Part shown: in pieces, positions 56,850 through 64,000 of the stretch
Position numbering within the stretch: position 1 is the first letter of the stretch
Layout: the number at the start of each line of letters is the position of its first letter
Source of the DNA: Pectobacterium polaris
Lineage (GTDB): Bacteria > Pseudomonadota > Gammaproteobacteria > Enterobacterales > Enterobacteriaceae
Assembly (NCBI RefSeq): GCF_002307355.1
Contig: NZ_CP017481.1
Location: forward strand, 2,294,001-2,358,000
Direction of reading: 5' to 3'
DNA length: 64,000 bases
Position numbers and translations under genes: made by a program
Notes under the pieces: model-generated
What the model was told of the DNA's origin: nothing
The model's database searches: none
What the model saw: only the letters and a program-made list of their open reading frames with translations

Positions 56850-57847
56850 AACAAGAACGTATTCTCGGTGCCTTATACGGCCAGGCTTTAGGCGATGCGA
56901 TGGGCATGCCATCGGAACTGTGGCCCCGAACGCGTGTGAAAGCGCATTTCGGCTGGATTGATCGCTTTTTACCCGGACCGGTGGAAAACAATGCGGCGTG
57001 CTATTTTGGCCGCGGCGAGTTTACGGATGATACCTCGATGGCGCTGAGTCTGGCCGACGCCATCATTGAATGCGATGGCGACATCAACGCCGATGCGATT
57101 GGTCGCCACATCCTGAAATGGGCAGAATCGTTCGATGCATTTAATAAGAATGTACTCGGCCCAACCTCTAAAATTGCGTTGAAGGCGATTCGTCAGGGAA
57201 CACCGGTCAGCGAGCTGGAAAATAATGGCGTCACGAACGGCGCGGCGATGCGGGCTTCCCCGCTAGGCTGTCTGCTGCCTGCGCACGATCTTGATGAATT
57301 CATCGATCAGGTAGCGCTGGCATCCAGCCCGACACATAAATCCGATTTGGCGATTGCGGGGGCGGTCGTCGTTGCCTGGGCTATTTCCCGGGCAGTTGAC
57401 GGCGCCAGCTGGCAGGAGATTGTCGACGCGTTGCCGTCTGTGGCACGCCACGCGCAGGAAAAGCGTATCACGACGTTTAGCGCCTCCCTTGCCGCGCGTC
57501 TGGAGCTGGCACTGAGTATCGTGCGCCGTGCAAACGGGACGGAAAGCGCTAGCGAACAGCTTTATCAGCTGATTGGCGCGGGAACGAGCACCATTGAATC
57601 CGTTGCTACCGCCATCGCGATGGTGGAATTGGCGCAGACCGACCCAAATCGCTGTGCGATTCTGTGCGCCAACCTCGGAGGGGATACCGACACTATCGGG
57701 GCGATGGCGACTGCAATATGCGGTGCGCTGCACGGGGTCACGGCAATTGATGCCGCGCTGAAGCAGGAGCTGGATGACATTAACCAGCTTGATTTTCGCC
57801 GCTACGCCAGCCTGCTCCAGCAATACCGCTCAGCACGGGAGGCGTGA
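56846..57847 (+). CDS. yegU: ADP-ribosylglycohydrolase family protein YegU
   Basis: 333-residue protein of the ADP-ribosylglycohydrolase fold. Metal-binding motifs are visible: FTDDTSMALSLADA (about 51-64) and GGDTDTIGAMATA near the C-terminus, with ALGDAMGMPSE at the start. In this operon it probably hydrolyses a nucleoside-like N-glycoside imported by YegT. Its stop overlaps the yegV start by one base. Confidence 0.94.
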   Translation: MKQERILGALYGQALGDAMGMPSELWPRTRVKAHFGWIDRFLPGPVENNAACYFGRGEFTDDTSMALSLADAIIECDGDINADAIGRHILKWAESFDAFNKNVLGPTSKIALKAIRQGTPVSELENNGVTNGAAMRASPLGCLLPAHDLDEFIDQVALASSPTHKSDLAIAGAVVVAWAISRAVDGASWQEIVDALPSVARHAQEKRITTFSASLAARLELALSIVRRANGTESASEQLYQLIGAGTSTIESVATAIAMVELAQTDPNRCAILCANLGGDTDTIGAMATAICGALHGVTAIDAALKQELDDINQLDFRRYASLLQQYRSAREA

Positions 57848-58824
57848 TGAAGGCCAGCGAACTTGCCGCAAAACTGGATGGACTAACGACGCGTCAGCCG
57901 CTGACCATCATCGGGGCGGCGGTGATTGACGTGATTGCCGATGCTTACGCTCTGCCGTATCGCGGGTGTGATATCGAACTGAAGCAGCAAAGCGTGAATA
58001 TTGGCGGCTGTGCCTTGAACATTGCCATCGCGCTTAAACGCCTTGGGATAGCCGCACAAAACGCCTTGCCTGTCGGGCAGGGCGTGTGGGCGGATATCAT
58101 TCGTCAGAGTCTGGAAAAGCAAAATATCACCACGGTGGTACAAACCGATTCGGGAGACAACGGCTGGTGTCTGGCGCTGGTTGAACCGGACGGCGAACGG
58201 ACTTTTATGTCCTTCAGCGGGGTTGAGAATCAGTGGAGCGACAGTTGGCTGGCGTCGTTATTCGTCGCATCGGGGAGTTTGGTCTACCTTTCTGGCTATC
58301 AACTGGCGGCACCGTGCGGTGAGCCTCTGGTGAGCTGGCTGGAAAATTTGCATAACGTCACGCCATTCATCGATTTTGGCCCACGCATTGCCGATATACC
58401 GGCAAGCCTGATGGCACGCATTATGGCGCTTCACCCCGTGGTTTCCCTTAATCGTCAGGAAGCGGATGTGGCGGCGGATATGCTCGGCGTGTCGGCTGAT
58501 GTGCAAACGCTGGGGCGAGCCTGGCAGGCGGCGTATTGTGCCCCGGTGATTATTCGTCAAGACAAAGCGGGAGCGTGGTATTTCGACGCGACTTCTGAAG
58601 GCATCGTCGCCCCGTTTCCGGCAACGGTAGTGGATACTATCGGGGCAGGGGACAGTCACGCGGGCGGGACGCTGGCTGGTTTGGCCGCTGGGTGGTCGTT
58701 GGGCGATGCCGTCACGCTGGGGAACGCCGTTGCGGCGTATGTCGTGAGTCACCGCGGCGGAGACTGCGCGCCTACGTTGGATGAACTGCGTACGCGGTTA
58801 CTCCTCGCAGATGAAAACGTATAG
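57847..58824 (+). CDS. yegV: PfkB-family sugar/nucleoside kinase YegV
   Basis: 325-residue ribokinase-type kinase. N-terminal NIGGCALNIAIALKRLG and C-terminal DTIGAGDSHAGGTLAGLAAG (the catalytic Asp and anion hole GAGD) mark the PfkB family. A GTG three bases earlier is possible, but ATG at 57847 behind GGGAGG is preferred. Likely phosphorylates the sugar released by YegU. Its last 27 bases overlap the convergent yegW. Confidence 0.93.
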   Translation: MKASELAAKLDGLTTRQPLTIIGAAVIDVIADAYALPYRGCDIELKQQSVNIGGCALNIAIALKRLGIAAQNALPVGQGVWADIIRQSLEKQNITTVVQTDSGDNGWCLALVEPDGERTFMSFSGVENQWSDSWLASLFVASGSLVYLSGYQLAAPCGEPLVSWLENLHNVTPFIDFGPRIADIPASLMARIMALHPVVSLNRQEADVAADMLGVSADVQTLGRAWQAAYCAPVIIRQDKAGAWYFDATSEGIVAPFPATVVDTIGAGDSHAGGTLAGLAAGWSLGDAVTLGNAVAAYVVSHRGGDCAPTLDELRTRLLLADENV

Positions 58825-59544
58825 ATCGCTACGGCAATAGCTGATGCTGTACTCAATGGGCCGGTTCTGCGGGTCGAGCGCAATCTGCTTGATGACCAGA
58901 ACCGGTACTTTATTATCAAGCTGAATGTGTGACTGAAACTCGGCATCGGGCATACGGGCACTGACGCGGCTGCGTGTACGCTGCGGATTGATGTTCTGAC
59001 TACGAAAATAGTCATAAAGCGAGACGCCGATATCCTCAGCGTCAGCGATCAGATCAACAGGAACATACGATTCTTCAATCGAAACGGCATCCTCATCCAC
59101 ATAGCGAATACGTTTCAACAGAAAAACGGGAGTGTCTGGCGCAATAGCTAACTGCTCGGCTACTTCCTTGCTGCTTTTTACGATCTGTTTGTTTACCCAC
59201 AGCGTGTTGGGCTTTTTACCCCGCAGCACGACCTGTTGTGAAAATCCGCGCGCCTCTTTCAACGAATATTCGAAAATATTATTGATTTGCGTCCCGTAGC
59301 CGCGCACGCGGGTCACCACACCTTCTTCTTCCAGCGTCTGCATCGCTTTGCGCACGGTAATGCGGGATACGCCGGCTAACTGACTTAGGTCACGTTCTCC
59401 CGGCAGAATATTGCCATGTTCCAATGCACCGCTGCGCACTGCATTTTTTACCGTTTCGGCAAACTTTAGATAGAGTGGGGTATTATCTGCTGTCGCAAAG
59501 CGCTGAGTAAGCTGTTCTATTAATCGAGTATGCGCGTGTTCCAT
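58798..59544 (-). CDS. yegW: GntR/UTRA regulator YegW
   Basis: 248-residue HutC-subfamily regulator. The winged HTH (LPGERDLSQLAGVSRITVRKAMQTL) is followed by the UTRA effector domain (EYSLKEARGFSQQV, LLKRIRYVDEDAVSIEESYVP). A longer frame reaches 59637, but the ATG at 59544 behind AGAGAAG gives exactly the E. coli length. It should repress yegTUV and itself through the palindromes at 55.5 and 59.6 kb. Confidence 0.93.
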   Translation of the reverse strand: MEHAHTRLIEQLTQRFATADNTPLYLKFAETVKNAVRSGALEHGNILPGERDLSQLAGVSRITVRKAMQTLEEEGVVTRVRGYGTQINNIFEYSLKEARGFSQQVVLRGKKPNTLWVNKQIVKSSKEVAEQLAIAPDTPVFLLKRIRYVDEDAVSIEESYVPVDLIADAEDIGVSLYDYFRSQNINPQRTRSRVSARMPDAEFQSHIQLDNKVPVLVIKQIALDPQNRPIEYSISYCRSDLYVFICEE

Positions 59545-59574
59545 TCTTCTCTGATCCTGATCGGTTTGCGTAGA

Positions 59575-59601
59575 GGTAATAATACCACTGGTATTATTAC
59601 C
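59575..59601. promoter_or_regulatory. 27-base perfect palindrome before yegW
   Basis: GGTAATAATACCA and TGGTATTATTACC flank a single central C: 13 perfect base pairs. Each arm is itself GGT...ACC-like, so two overlapping GntR operators may be present. It lies 31 bases before the yegW start, as expected for autoregulation. Confidence 0.8.
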
Positions 59602-60006
59602 GCTATACTGGAAATGGCAATCGCGGCGTTGCCACATAAAATAAAGTATATTTAGTGATTTTCAGCATGTTTACCTGTCACGAAAACGTCATCTATTCTT
59701 TGTAGTGCTCATCATTAATTCCATATATGAGTTATTTTATTTAATGGTGTTTATTAATTAATAGCGTAAAAGAATGTCGTAGTTATTAGGAATAATCCCA
59801 TGATTGTTAAAATACAACAGATTACGGCATTCACCGATAATTTTATGTTATGGGGGTGAATAAGTTTTTTGTTCTTTTTATTTTCTTTAAACTGGGTTTT
59901 CGTGTTGGTTTGTTGGTTGGAAATCCATTTGGTGTCTTTTTTTGTATAAAGGTTTGGTTGAACGTATTAATTATTTTTCTGCGTTTTAAGATAAATGGCT
60001 GTTGTG

Positions 60007-60022
60007 GAATGTGATCGCATTC
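60007..60022. promoter_or_regulatory. Imperfect palindrome / CRP-like site before the chemoreceptor gene
   Basis: GAATGTGATCGCATTC pairs at six of eight positions and includes TGTGATCG, a CRP half-site. It overlaps the -35 of the sigma-28-like promoter by two bases. Confidence 0.3.
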
Positions 60023-60047
60023 AAGTTTTATTTTGCTGTGCCGTTAT
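60021..60047 (+). promoter_or_regulatory. Sigma-28 (FliA) type promoter
   Basis: TCAAGTTT, 11 bases, GCCGTTAT: close to the flagellar class III consensus TAAAGTTT-N11-GCCGATAA. It ends 34 bases before the chemoreceptor ATG, a typical layout. Other parts of 59602-60020 are AT-rich with nothing else I can name. Confidence 0.75.
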
Positions 60048-60081
60048 GGATAGTATAACTATTCTATGCAAAGAGTATTTT

Positions 60082-61872
60082 ATGCTGAAAACGACTCGCT
60101 CCCGCATCCTTGCGGCCTGTTCGACAATTGTTGTGCTTTCACTTGTTATCAATACCTTTCTTAATTACACCATCGCCAATAACGCTAATAAGGAATCGAT
60201 CCAGAATACGCTGAATGCGGTAGCCACTAGCCATAGTATTGCGATTAGCGACTGGGTTGCTTCTAAAACGCTGATGATTTCTGCGTTGCACGACCGTGTC
60301 ATGACTGATGAGGATCCGATTCCGCTGTTCAAACAGATTGCGTCATCCGGCGGCCTCCTGAATGTGTACATGGGTTATGCCAATGGCACGGCTAAGTTTG
60401 CCGATTCTGGCGGTATTCCTCCCGATTACAACCCAACGATCCGCCCCTGGTATCAGCAGGCGGTGAAAGAGGGCAAACCGCTGGTCACTGCCCCCTACGT
60501 TGATGCGGTGACGAATACGCTGGTGGTTTCTTTCGTTGCTTCCGTGGTGGACGGCGGAACGGTCAGAGGCGTAGTTGGTAGCGATGTCACGATGAACAGC
60601 GTGATTGAAAACGTCAAAGCGATTAACCCAGCCAAAGATAGCTTCGGTGTGCTCATCGAGCGTAGCGGTCTGATCATTGCTCACCCGGATGAAAAACTGA
60701 CGCTGAAAAATATCACTGACATTGCCCCCGGGATTGATCTGAACGACATTCTTTCCGCCGATAGCGCCCGCGATGTGGATTTTTCTGGGTCAACAAAGCT
60801 CGTGGTGGCAAAACCGATTGCTGGCACGAACTGGTTCATGCTGGTGGCGTTGGATAAAGCCGAAGCGACAGCGGGCATGCGTTCTCTTCTGTCTACCTCT
60901 GTGATCACGCTAGTCGTTATCGCCCTGCTGGGCACGCTGGTGATTGGTTTCATCATTGCCTCAGCGCTCAAGCGTCTGCTGCAAATCCGCGATGCAATGG
61001 ATGATATCAGCAGCGGTAATAACGATCTGACACAGCGTCTGCCGGATGAAGGGCATGATGAAGTGGCGCAAATTGCCCGCTCGTTTAATATCTTTGTCGA
61101 TAAGATCAGTCAGGTAATGATGCAGATTCGCGATATCAGCGCATCGCTTCAGGTCGCGGCGGATGAAATCTCGGCGGGGAACAACGATCTCTCTGCGCGT
61201 ACTGAATCTGCGGCGTCGAGCATTCAGCAAACCGCAGCCTCGCTGGAAGAAATTTCTGCGGCGGTCACGCAGTCGGCAGGTTCTGCACAGCAGGTTAACG
61301 CCAAAGCGCTGCTGCTGTCGAAAGATGCCGGTACGGGCGGAAAAGTGGTGTCCGATGTGATTGTCACGATGGAAGAGATCGTGGTCGCGTCTGGCAAAAT
61401 CGGCGATATCATCGGTGTGATCGATGGCATTGCATTCCAGACTAACATTCTGGCGCTTAACGCTGCGGTAGAAGCCGCGCGAGCGGGCGAACAGGGGCGT
61501 GGTTTCGCCGTGGTTGCTGGTGAAGTTCGCAGTCTGGCACAGCGCAGTGCGCAGGCCGCAAAAGAAATTAAAGAGCTGATTGAAGCGACGGTCTCCAGCG
61601 TGACCTCTGGCTCCGTGCAGGTTCGTCAGGCCAGCGACACGATGAATGAAATTGTCGGCGGCGTCTCTACGGTGAGTTCGGTGATGTCTGAAATCACGCA
61701 TGCGGCCGATGAGCAAATGCGTGGCATCAACGAGATCAACAAAGCGGTCGCGCAGTTGGATTCAATGGTGCAACAAAACGCCGCGCTGGTGCAGGAATCT
61801 GCTGCTGCGTCGGGTGCGTTGCAGTCACAGGCTGAAGAACTGAACGCCGTTGTCGGGGCATTCCGAGTTTAA
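60082..61872 (+). CDS. Methyl-accepting chemotaxis protein with dCache sensor
   Basis: 596-residue transmembrane chemoreceptor. Helix 1 (about 8-30), a periplasmic double-Cache domain (about 35-270, including [31 protein letters not shown], abridged by its core PWYQQA), helix 2 (about 280-302), HAMP and a cytoplasmic signalling rod. The hairpin tip [21 protein letters not shown], which binds CheA/CheW, is intact. No C-terminal NWETF tether for CheR/CheB. Frame opens at 59995, but the ATG at 60082 behind AAAGAG gives a proper membrane N-terminus. The ligand is unknown; dCache proteins usually bind amino acids or small carboxylates. Confidence 0.92.
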   Translation: MLKTTRSRILAACSTIVVLSLVINTFLNYTIANNANKESIQNTLNAVATSHSIAISDWVASKTLMISALHDRVMTDEDPIPLFKQIASSGGLLNVYMGYANGTAKFADSGGIPPDYNPTIRPWYQQAVKEGKPLVTAPYVDAVTNTLVVSFVASVVDGGTVRGVVGSDVTMNSVIENVKAINPAKDSFGVLIERSGLIIAHPDEKLTLKNITDIAPGIDLNDILSADSARDVDFSGSTKLVVAKPIAGTNWFMLVALDKAEATAGMRSLLSTSVITLVVIALLGTLVIGFIIASALKRLLQIRDAMDDISSGNNDLTQRLPDEGHDEVAQIARSFNIFVDKISQVMMQIRDISASLQVAADEISAGNNDLSARTESAASSIQQTAASLEEISAAVTQSAGSAQQVNAKALLLSKDAGTGGKVVSDVIVTMEEIVVASGKIGDIIGVIDGIAFQTNILALNAAVEAARAGEQGRGFAVVAGEVRSLAQRSAQAAKEIKELIEATVSSVTSGSVQVRQASDTMNEIVGGVSTVSSVMSEITHAADEQMRGINEINKAVAQLDSMVQQNAALVQESAAASGALQSQAEELNAVVGAFRV

Positions 61873-61894
61873 CGGATTCAGGTACTGAAGAGGT

Positions 61895-61922
61895 ATTGCC
61901 CGCCAGAACGCTGGCGGGCAAT
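61895..61922 (+). terminator. Hairpin after the chemoreceptor gene
   Basis: 12-base stem ATTGCCCGCCAG / CTGGCGGGCAAT with a four-base loop, between convergent genes. There is no T run. Confidence 0.65.
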
Positions 61923-61932
61923 CGCCGACTGC

Positions 61933-61986
61933 ATTAACAATCGACAGTATTAACAGTCAACAGTATTAAAAATCGACAGTATTAAC
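61933..61986. repeat. 16-base tandem repeat at the rdgC stop
   Basis: Three direct copies of ATTAACAATCGACAGT with small changes (61933-61948, 61949-61964, 61965-61980) and a partial fourth that contains the rdgC stop codon. Confidence 0.85.
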
Positions 61987-62911
61987 GCTGAGCTTCTCCG
62001 CCCAGTGCTTCAATCAGATTCGCAACCAATGCCGCCAGCTCGCTGGTCATCAAAATAAAATCGGCATCAAACCGCTGAGCAAAATCTTCCCGATCGATAT
62101 CGTCGTTTTGTTCCCGCAGCGTATCAGAGAACTTCAAGCGTTTTACCGAACCGTCCTCGGACAAGACCAACTGAATCCGTTCCTGCCAGTCCAGCGCCAG
62201 CTTGGTAACCAGTTTGCCAGCTTCAATGTGTACGGCAATTTCATCGCATACCAAATCCTGTTTTTTACAGCGGATAACGCCGCCGTCTTCCAGAATGGCT
62301 TTCAGCTCTGCTTCATCCTGTAGCGCAAAACCTGCCGCTGGCTCACCGGAGCGAACCCACTCGGTTAGTGTCAGTTCGATAGGATTTTCCATCGTCAGCG
62401 GCACAACGGGCAGCGATCCCAGTGTTTTACGCAGCAGCGCCAGCGTATCTTCCGCTTTTTTGGCGCTGGCAGCATCGACCATAATCAGGCCGTTAACCGT
62501 ATCGATCCACAGCCAAACCTGACTGAAACGGCTGAATGCACGCGGCAGTAGGCTATGCAGCACTTCGTCTTTCAGCGAGTCTTTTTCGGTTTTTTTCAGC
62601 TTGCGGTGCTGTTCCGCTTCCAGACGTTCAATCTTGGCCTGAAGGGTTTGCTTGATGACCGGAGACGGCAGGATTTTTTCTTCTTTGCGGACGCAGATAA
62701 CGATTTGCCCATTAACGACGTGCGTTAAGGCATCGCTATGGGATCCCATCGGCGATACCCAACCCGTTTTCATCATATCCTGACTGCCGCACGGGGTGAA
62801 TGCGAAAGCGCTGAGCCGTTTTTCCAGTTCATCCGCAGATAAAACGTTATCTTTGGACAGCACGCTGTCCCGGCTTAGGCGGTAAATCATTAAGTTCTTA
62901 AACCACAACAT
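61982..62911 (-). CDS. rdgC: Recombination-associated protein RdgC
   Basis: 309-residue nucleoid-associated protein that binds double-stranded DNA as a ring and restrains RecA. It starts [15 protein letters not shown] and contains the family segments [26 protein letters not shown] and [12 protein letters not shown]. The open frame extends to 63082, but the ATG at 62911 gives the family length (303 in E. coli). Divergent from mak, as in E. coli. Confidence 0.94.
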   Translation of the reverse strand: MLWFKNLMIYRLSRDSVLSKDNVLSADELEKRLSAFAFTPCGSQDMMKTGWVSPMGSHSDALTHVVNGQIVICVRKEEKILPSPVIKQTLQAKIERLEAEQHRKLKKTEKDSLKDEVLHSLLPRAFSRFSQVWLWIDTVNGLIMVDAASAKKAEDTLALLRKTLGSLPVVPLTMENPIELTLTEWVRSGEPAAGFALQDEAELKAILEDGGVIRCKKQDLVCDEIAVHIEAGKLVTKLALDWQERIQLVLSEDGSVKRLKFSDTLREQNDDIDREDFAQRFDADFILMTSELAALVANLIEALGGEAQR

Positions 62912-63063
62912 GGTGTTATCCCTGACTGGGCGCGCAGGTTTGCACGCGGGTTTGTAATGTTGCGCGCATGATAACGAATTCGAGACGGTTATGTGGAATA
63001 AAATACCGGGATTCAGAGGAATACCTATCACGCTTTGAATGGCAGCTGATTGGTTTCTCTGGT

Positions 63064-63123
63064 TATACCCGTCATACTTCAAGTGGCATGTGCGTTGGCT
63101 GCACGACTCGAATTATTTAGGGT
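63064..63123. repeat. Internally deleted ERIC element
   Basis: About 60 bases with ERIC termini (TACCCGTCATACTTCAAG and GACTCGAATTATTTAGGG) but no central segment. It sits between divergent rdgC and mak. Confidence 0.75.
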
Positions 63124-63200
63124 TTCTATCTATAAATCAGAACGTTTTCAGGTCGGTAGTGAATTTACTCTGGCCTATTTACAACACGCGGGGAGACATC

Positions 63201-64000
63201 ATGAGAATCGGTATCGATCTAGGCGGGACGAAAACGGAAGTCATTGCACTGGATGACGAGGGGCAGGAGCGTTTTCGGCAGCGTATGCCGACGCCAAGAA
63301 ATGATTATCCGGAAACGCTGCGGACTATCGCCACGCTGGTGGAGATGGCTGAAAAAGCGACCGGCTCTCGCGGCAGCGTCGGCGTGGGGATCCCCGGTAC
63401 GCTGTCGCCGTTTACCGGTAAGGTAAAAAATGCCAACTCCACCTGGCTCAACGGTCAGGCGCTGGATCGCGATCTCGCCACGCTGCTGAATCGGCCCGTG
63501 CGGGTTGCCAATGACGCGAACTGTTTCGCAGTTTCAGAAGCAGTTGATGGTGCCGGGGCAGGGAAGCAGACCGTCTTCGCGGTCATCATCGGAACTGGCT
63601 GCGGATCGGGCATTGCACTGAACGGTCAGGCTCACGTCGGCGGCAACGGTATTGCGGGCGAATGGGGACATAATCCGTTGCCCTGGATGGATGACGATGA
63701 GCTGCGCTATCGGCAGACGGTTCCCTGCTACTGCGGCAAGTCTGGCTGCATTGAATCCTTTATTTCCGGTACGGGATTTGCGCTGGATTACCAACGCCTG
63801 AGCGGTCAGCCGCACAAGGGCGAGGCGATTATTGCCTTAGCGGAGCAGGGCGACCCTGTCGCAGAACTGGCGTTACAGCGTTATGAACATCGTCTGGCAA
63901 AATCGCTGGCGCATGTGATTAACCTGCTCGACCCCGATGTCGTGGTGCTGGGGGCGGAATGAGCAACGTTGCTCGCCTTTATCAAACCGTGCCGGAAAAG
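63201..64000 (+). CDS. mak: Mak fructokinase (ROK family), frameshifted and cut by the window end
   Basis: ROK-family sugar kinase phosphorylating fructose (mannofructokinase in E. coli). N-terminal ATP-binding [10 protein letters not shown], substrate Asp in [10 protein letters not shown], and zinc motif [11 protein letters not shown] are present. The ATG at 63201 follows GGGGAGA; a longer frame from 63039 runs through the ERIC and is rejected. The frame stops with TGA at 63960-63962 after [10 protein letters not shown], while E. coli continues VLGGGMSNV. One extra G in the G5 run at 63950-63954 restores [17 protein letters not shown] to the window edge, so a one-base deletion (real or a sequencing error) is inferred. 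The rest of the gene lies beyond 64000. Confidence 0.85.

Noticed and set aside
55506..56912. 468-codon minus-strand frame opposite yegT
   Set aside because: His/Gln/Arg-rich antisense shadow of a clear transporter gene.
63039..63200. Longer mak start
   Set aside because: The extension translates the ERIC repeat; the ATG at 63201 has a strong ribosome site and matches the family start.

Overview
The window is a chromosomal segment of a soft-rot enterobacterium, most probably Pectobacterium. This rests on the protein families: a divergent pair of a PL3 pectate lyase (Pel-3/PelI type) and a 402-residue PehA-type endopolygalacturonase, many genes close to their E. coli counterparts (yaeQ, nlpE, mutS, fecIRABCDE, mltB, yojI, ansB, aroL, ppnP, yegTUVW, rdgC, mak), and ERIC repeats in intergenic gaps. 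Identifications are from remembered protein families and visible motifs; no search was run.

Layout. 1-3.6 kb: the end of yaeQ, nlpE and mutS. 4.1-6.35 kb: an AT-rich accessory island with an orphan T6SS hcp, a translationally coupled DUF4225-like protein and two tandem paralogous two-helix membrane proteins, read as a candidate effector/immunity module. 6.6-7.2 kb: a glutathione S-transferase. 7.4-15.1 kb: the complete ferric citrate system fecIRABCDE on the minus strand, with a Fur-like box before fecI and a conserved fecA promoter. 15.4-18.7 kb: a CSS-EAL phosphodiesterase, yjdM and mltB. 19.2-20.8 kb: a TSUP permease and a convergent LysR regulator. 20.9-23.8 kb: a four-gene siaABCD-like partner-switching operon ending in a diguanylate cyclase. 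24.1-27.7 kb: an esterase lipoprotein, a UxuR-like regulator and uxuA. 27.8-30.8 kb: pel3 and pehA, divergent.

30.9-50.4 kb holds one large minus-strand operon. It encodes a giant BapA/Mrp-like multi-repeat adhesin (about 4,870 residues if intact) followed by its type I secretion genes (TolC-like, LapB-like ABC transporter, HlyD-like). The adhesin frame is broken by a one-base deficit in a G7/C7 run at 39871-39877. 51.2-59.5 kb: yojI, ansB, aroL, ppnP, then the yegTUV nucleoside operon with the convergent regulator yegW and palindromic operators. 60-64 kb: a chemoreceptor with a sigma-28-like promoter, rdgC and mak. The mak frame is also broken by a missing G in a short G run about 50 bases from the window end, so the two frameshifts together raise the possibility of homopolymer sequencing error.

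Functionally the window combines plant-cell-wall attack (pel3, pehA, uxuA), iron capture (fec), surface attachment and biofilm (adhesin, SiaD-like cyclase, EAL protein), interbacterial competition (hcp island) and chemotaxis. The strongest candidates for something little described are the hcp/DUF4225/tandem-membrane-protein island, the CBS-fronted Sia-type switch, and the homopolymer break in the adhesin.
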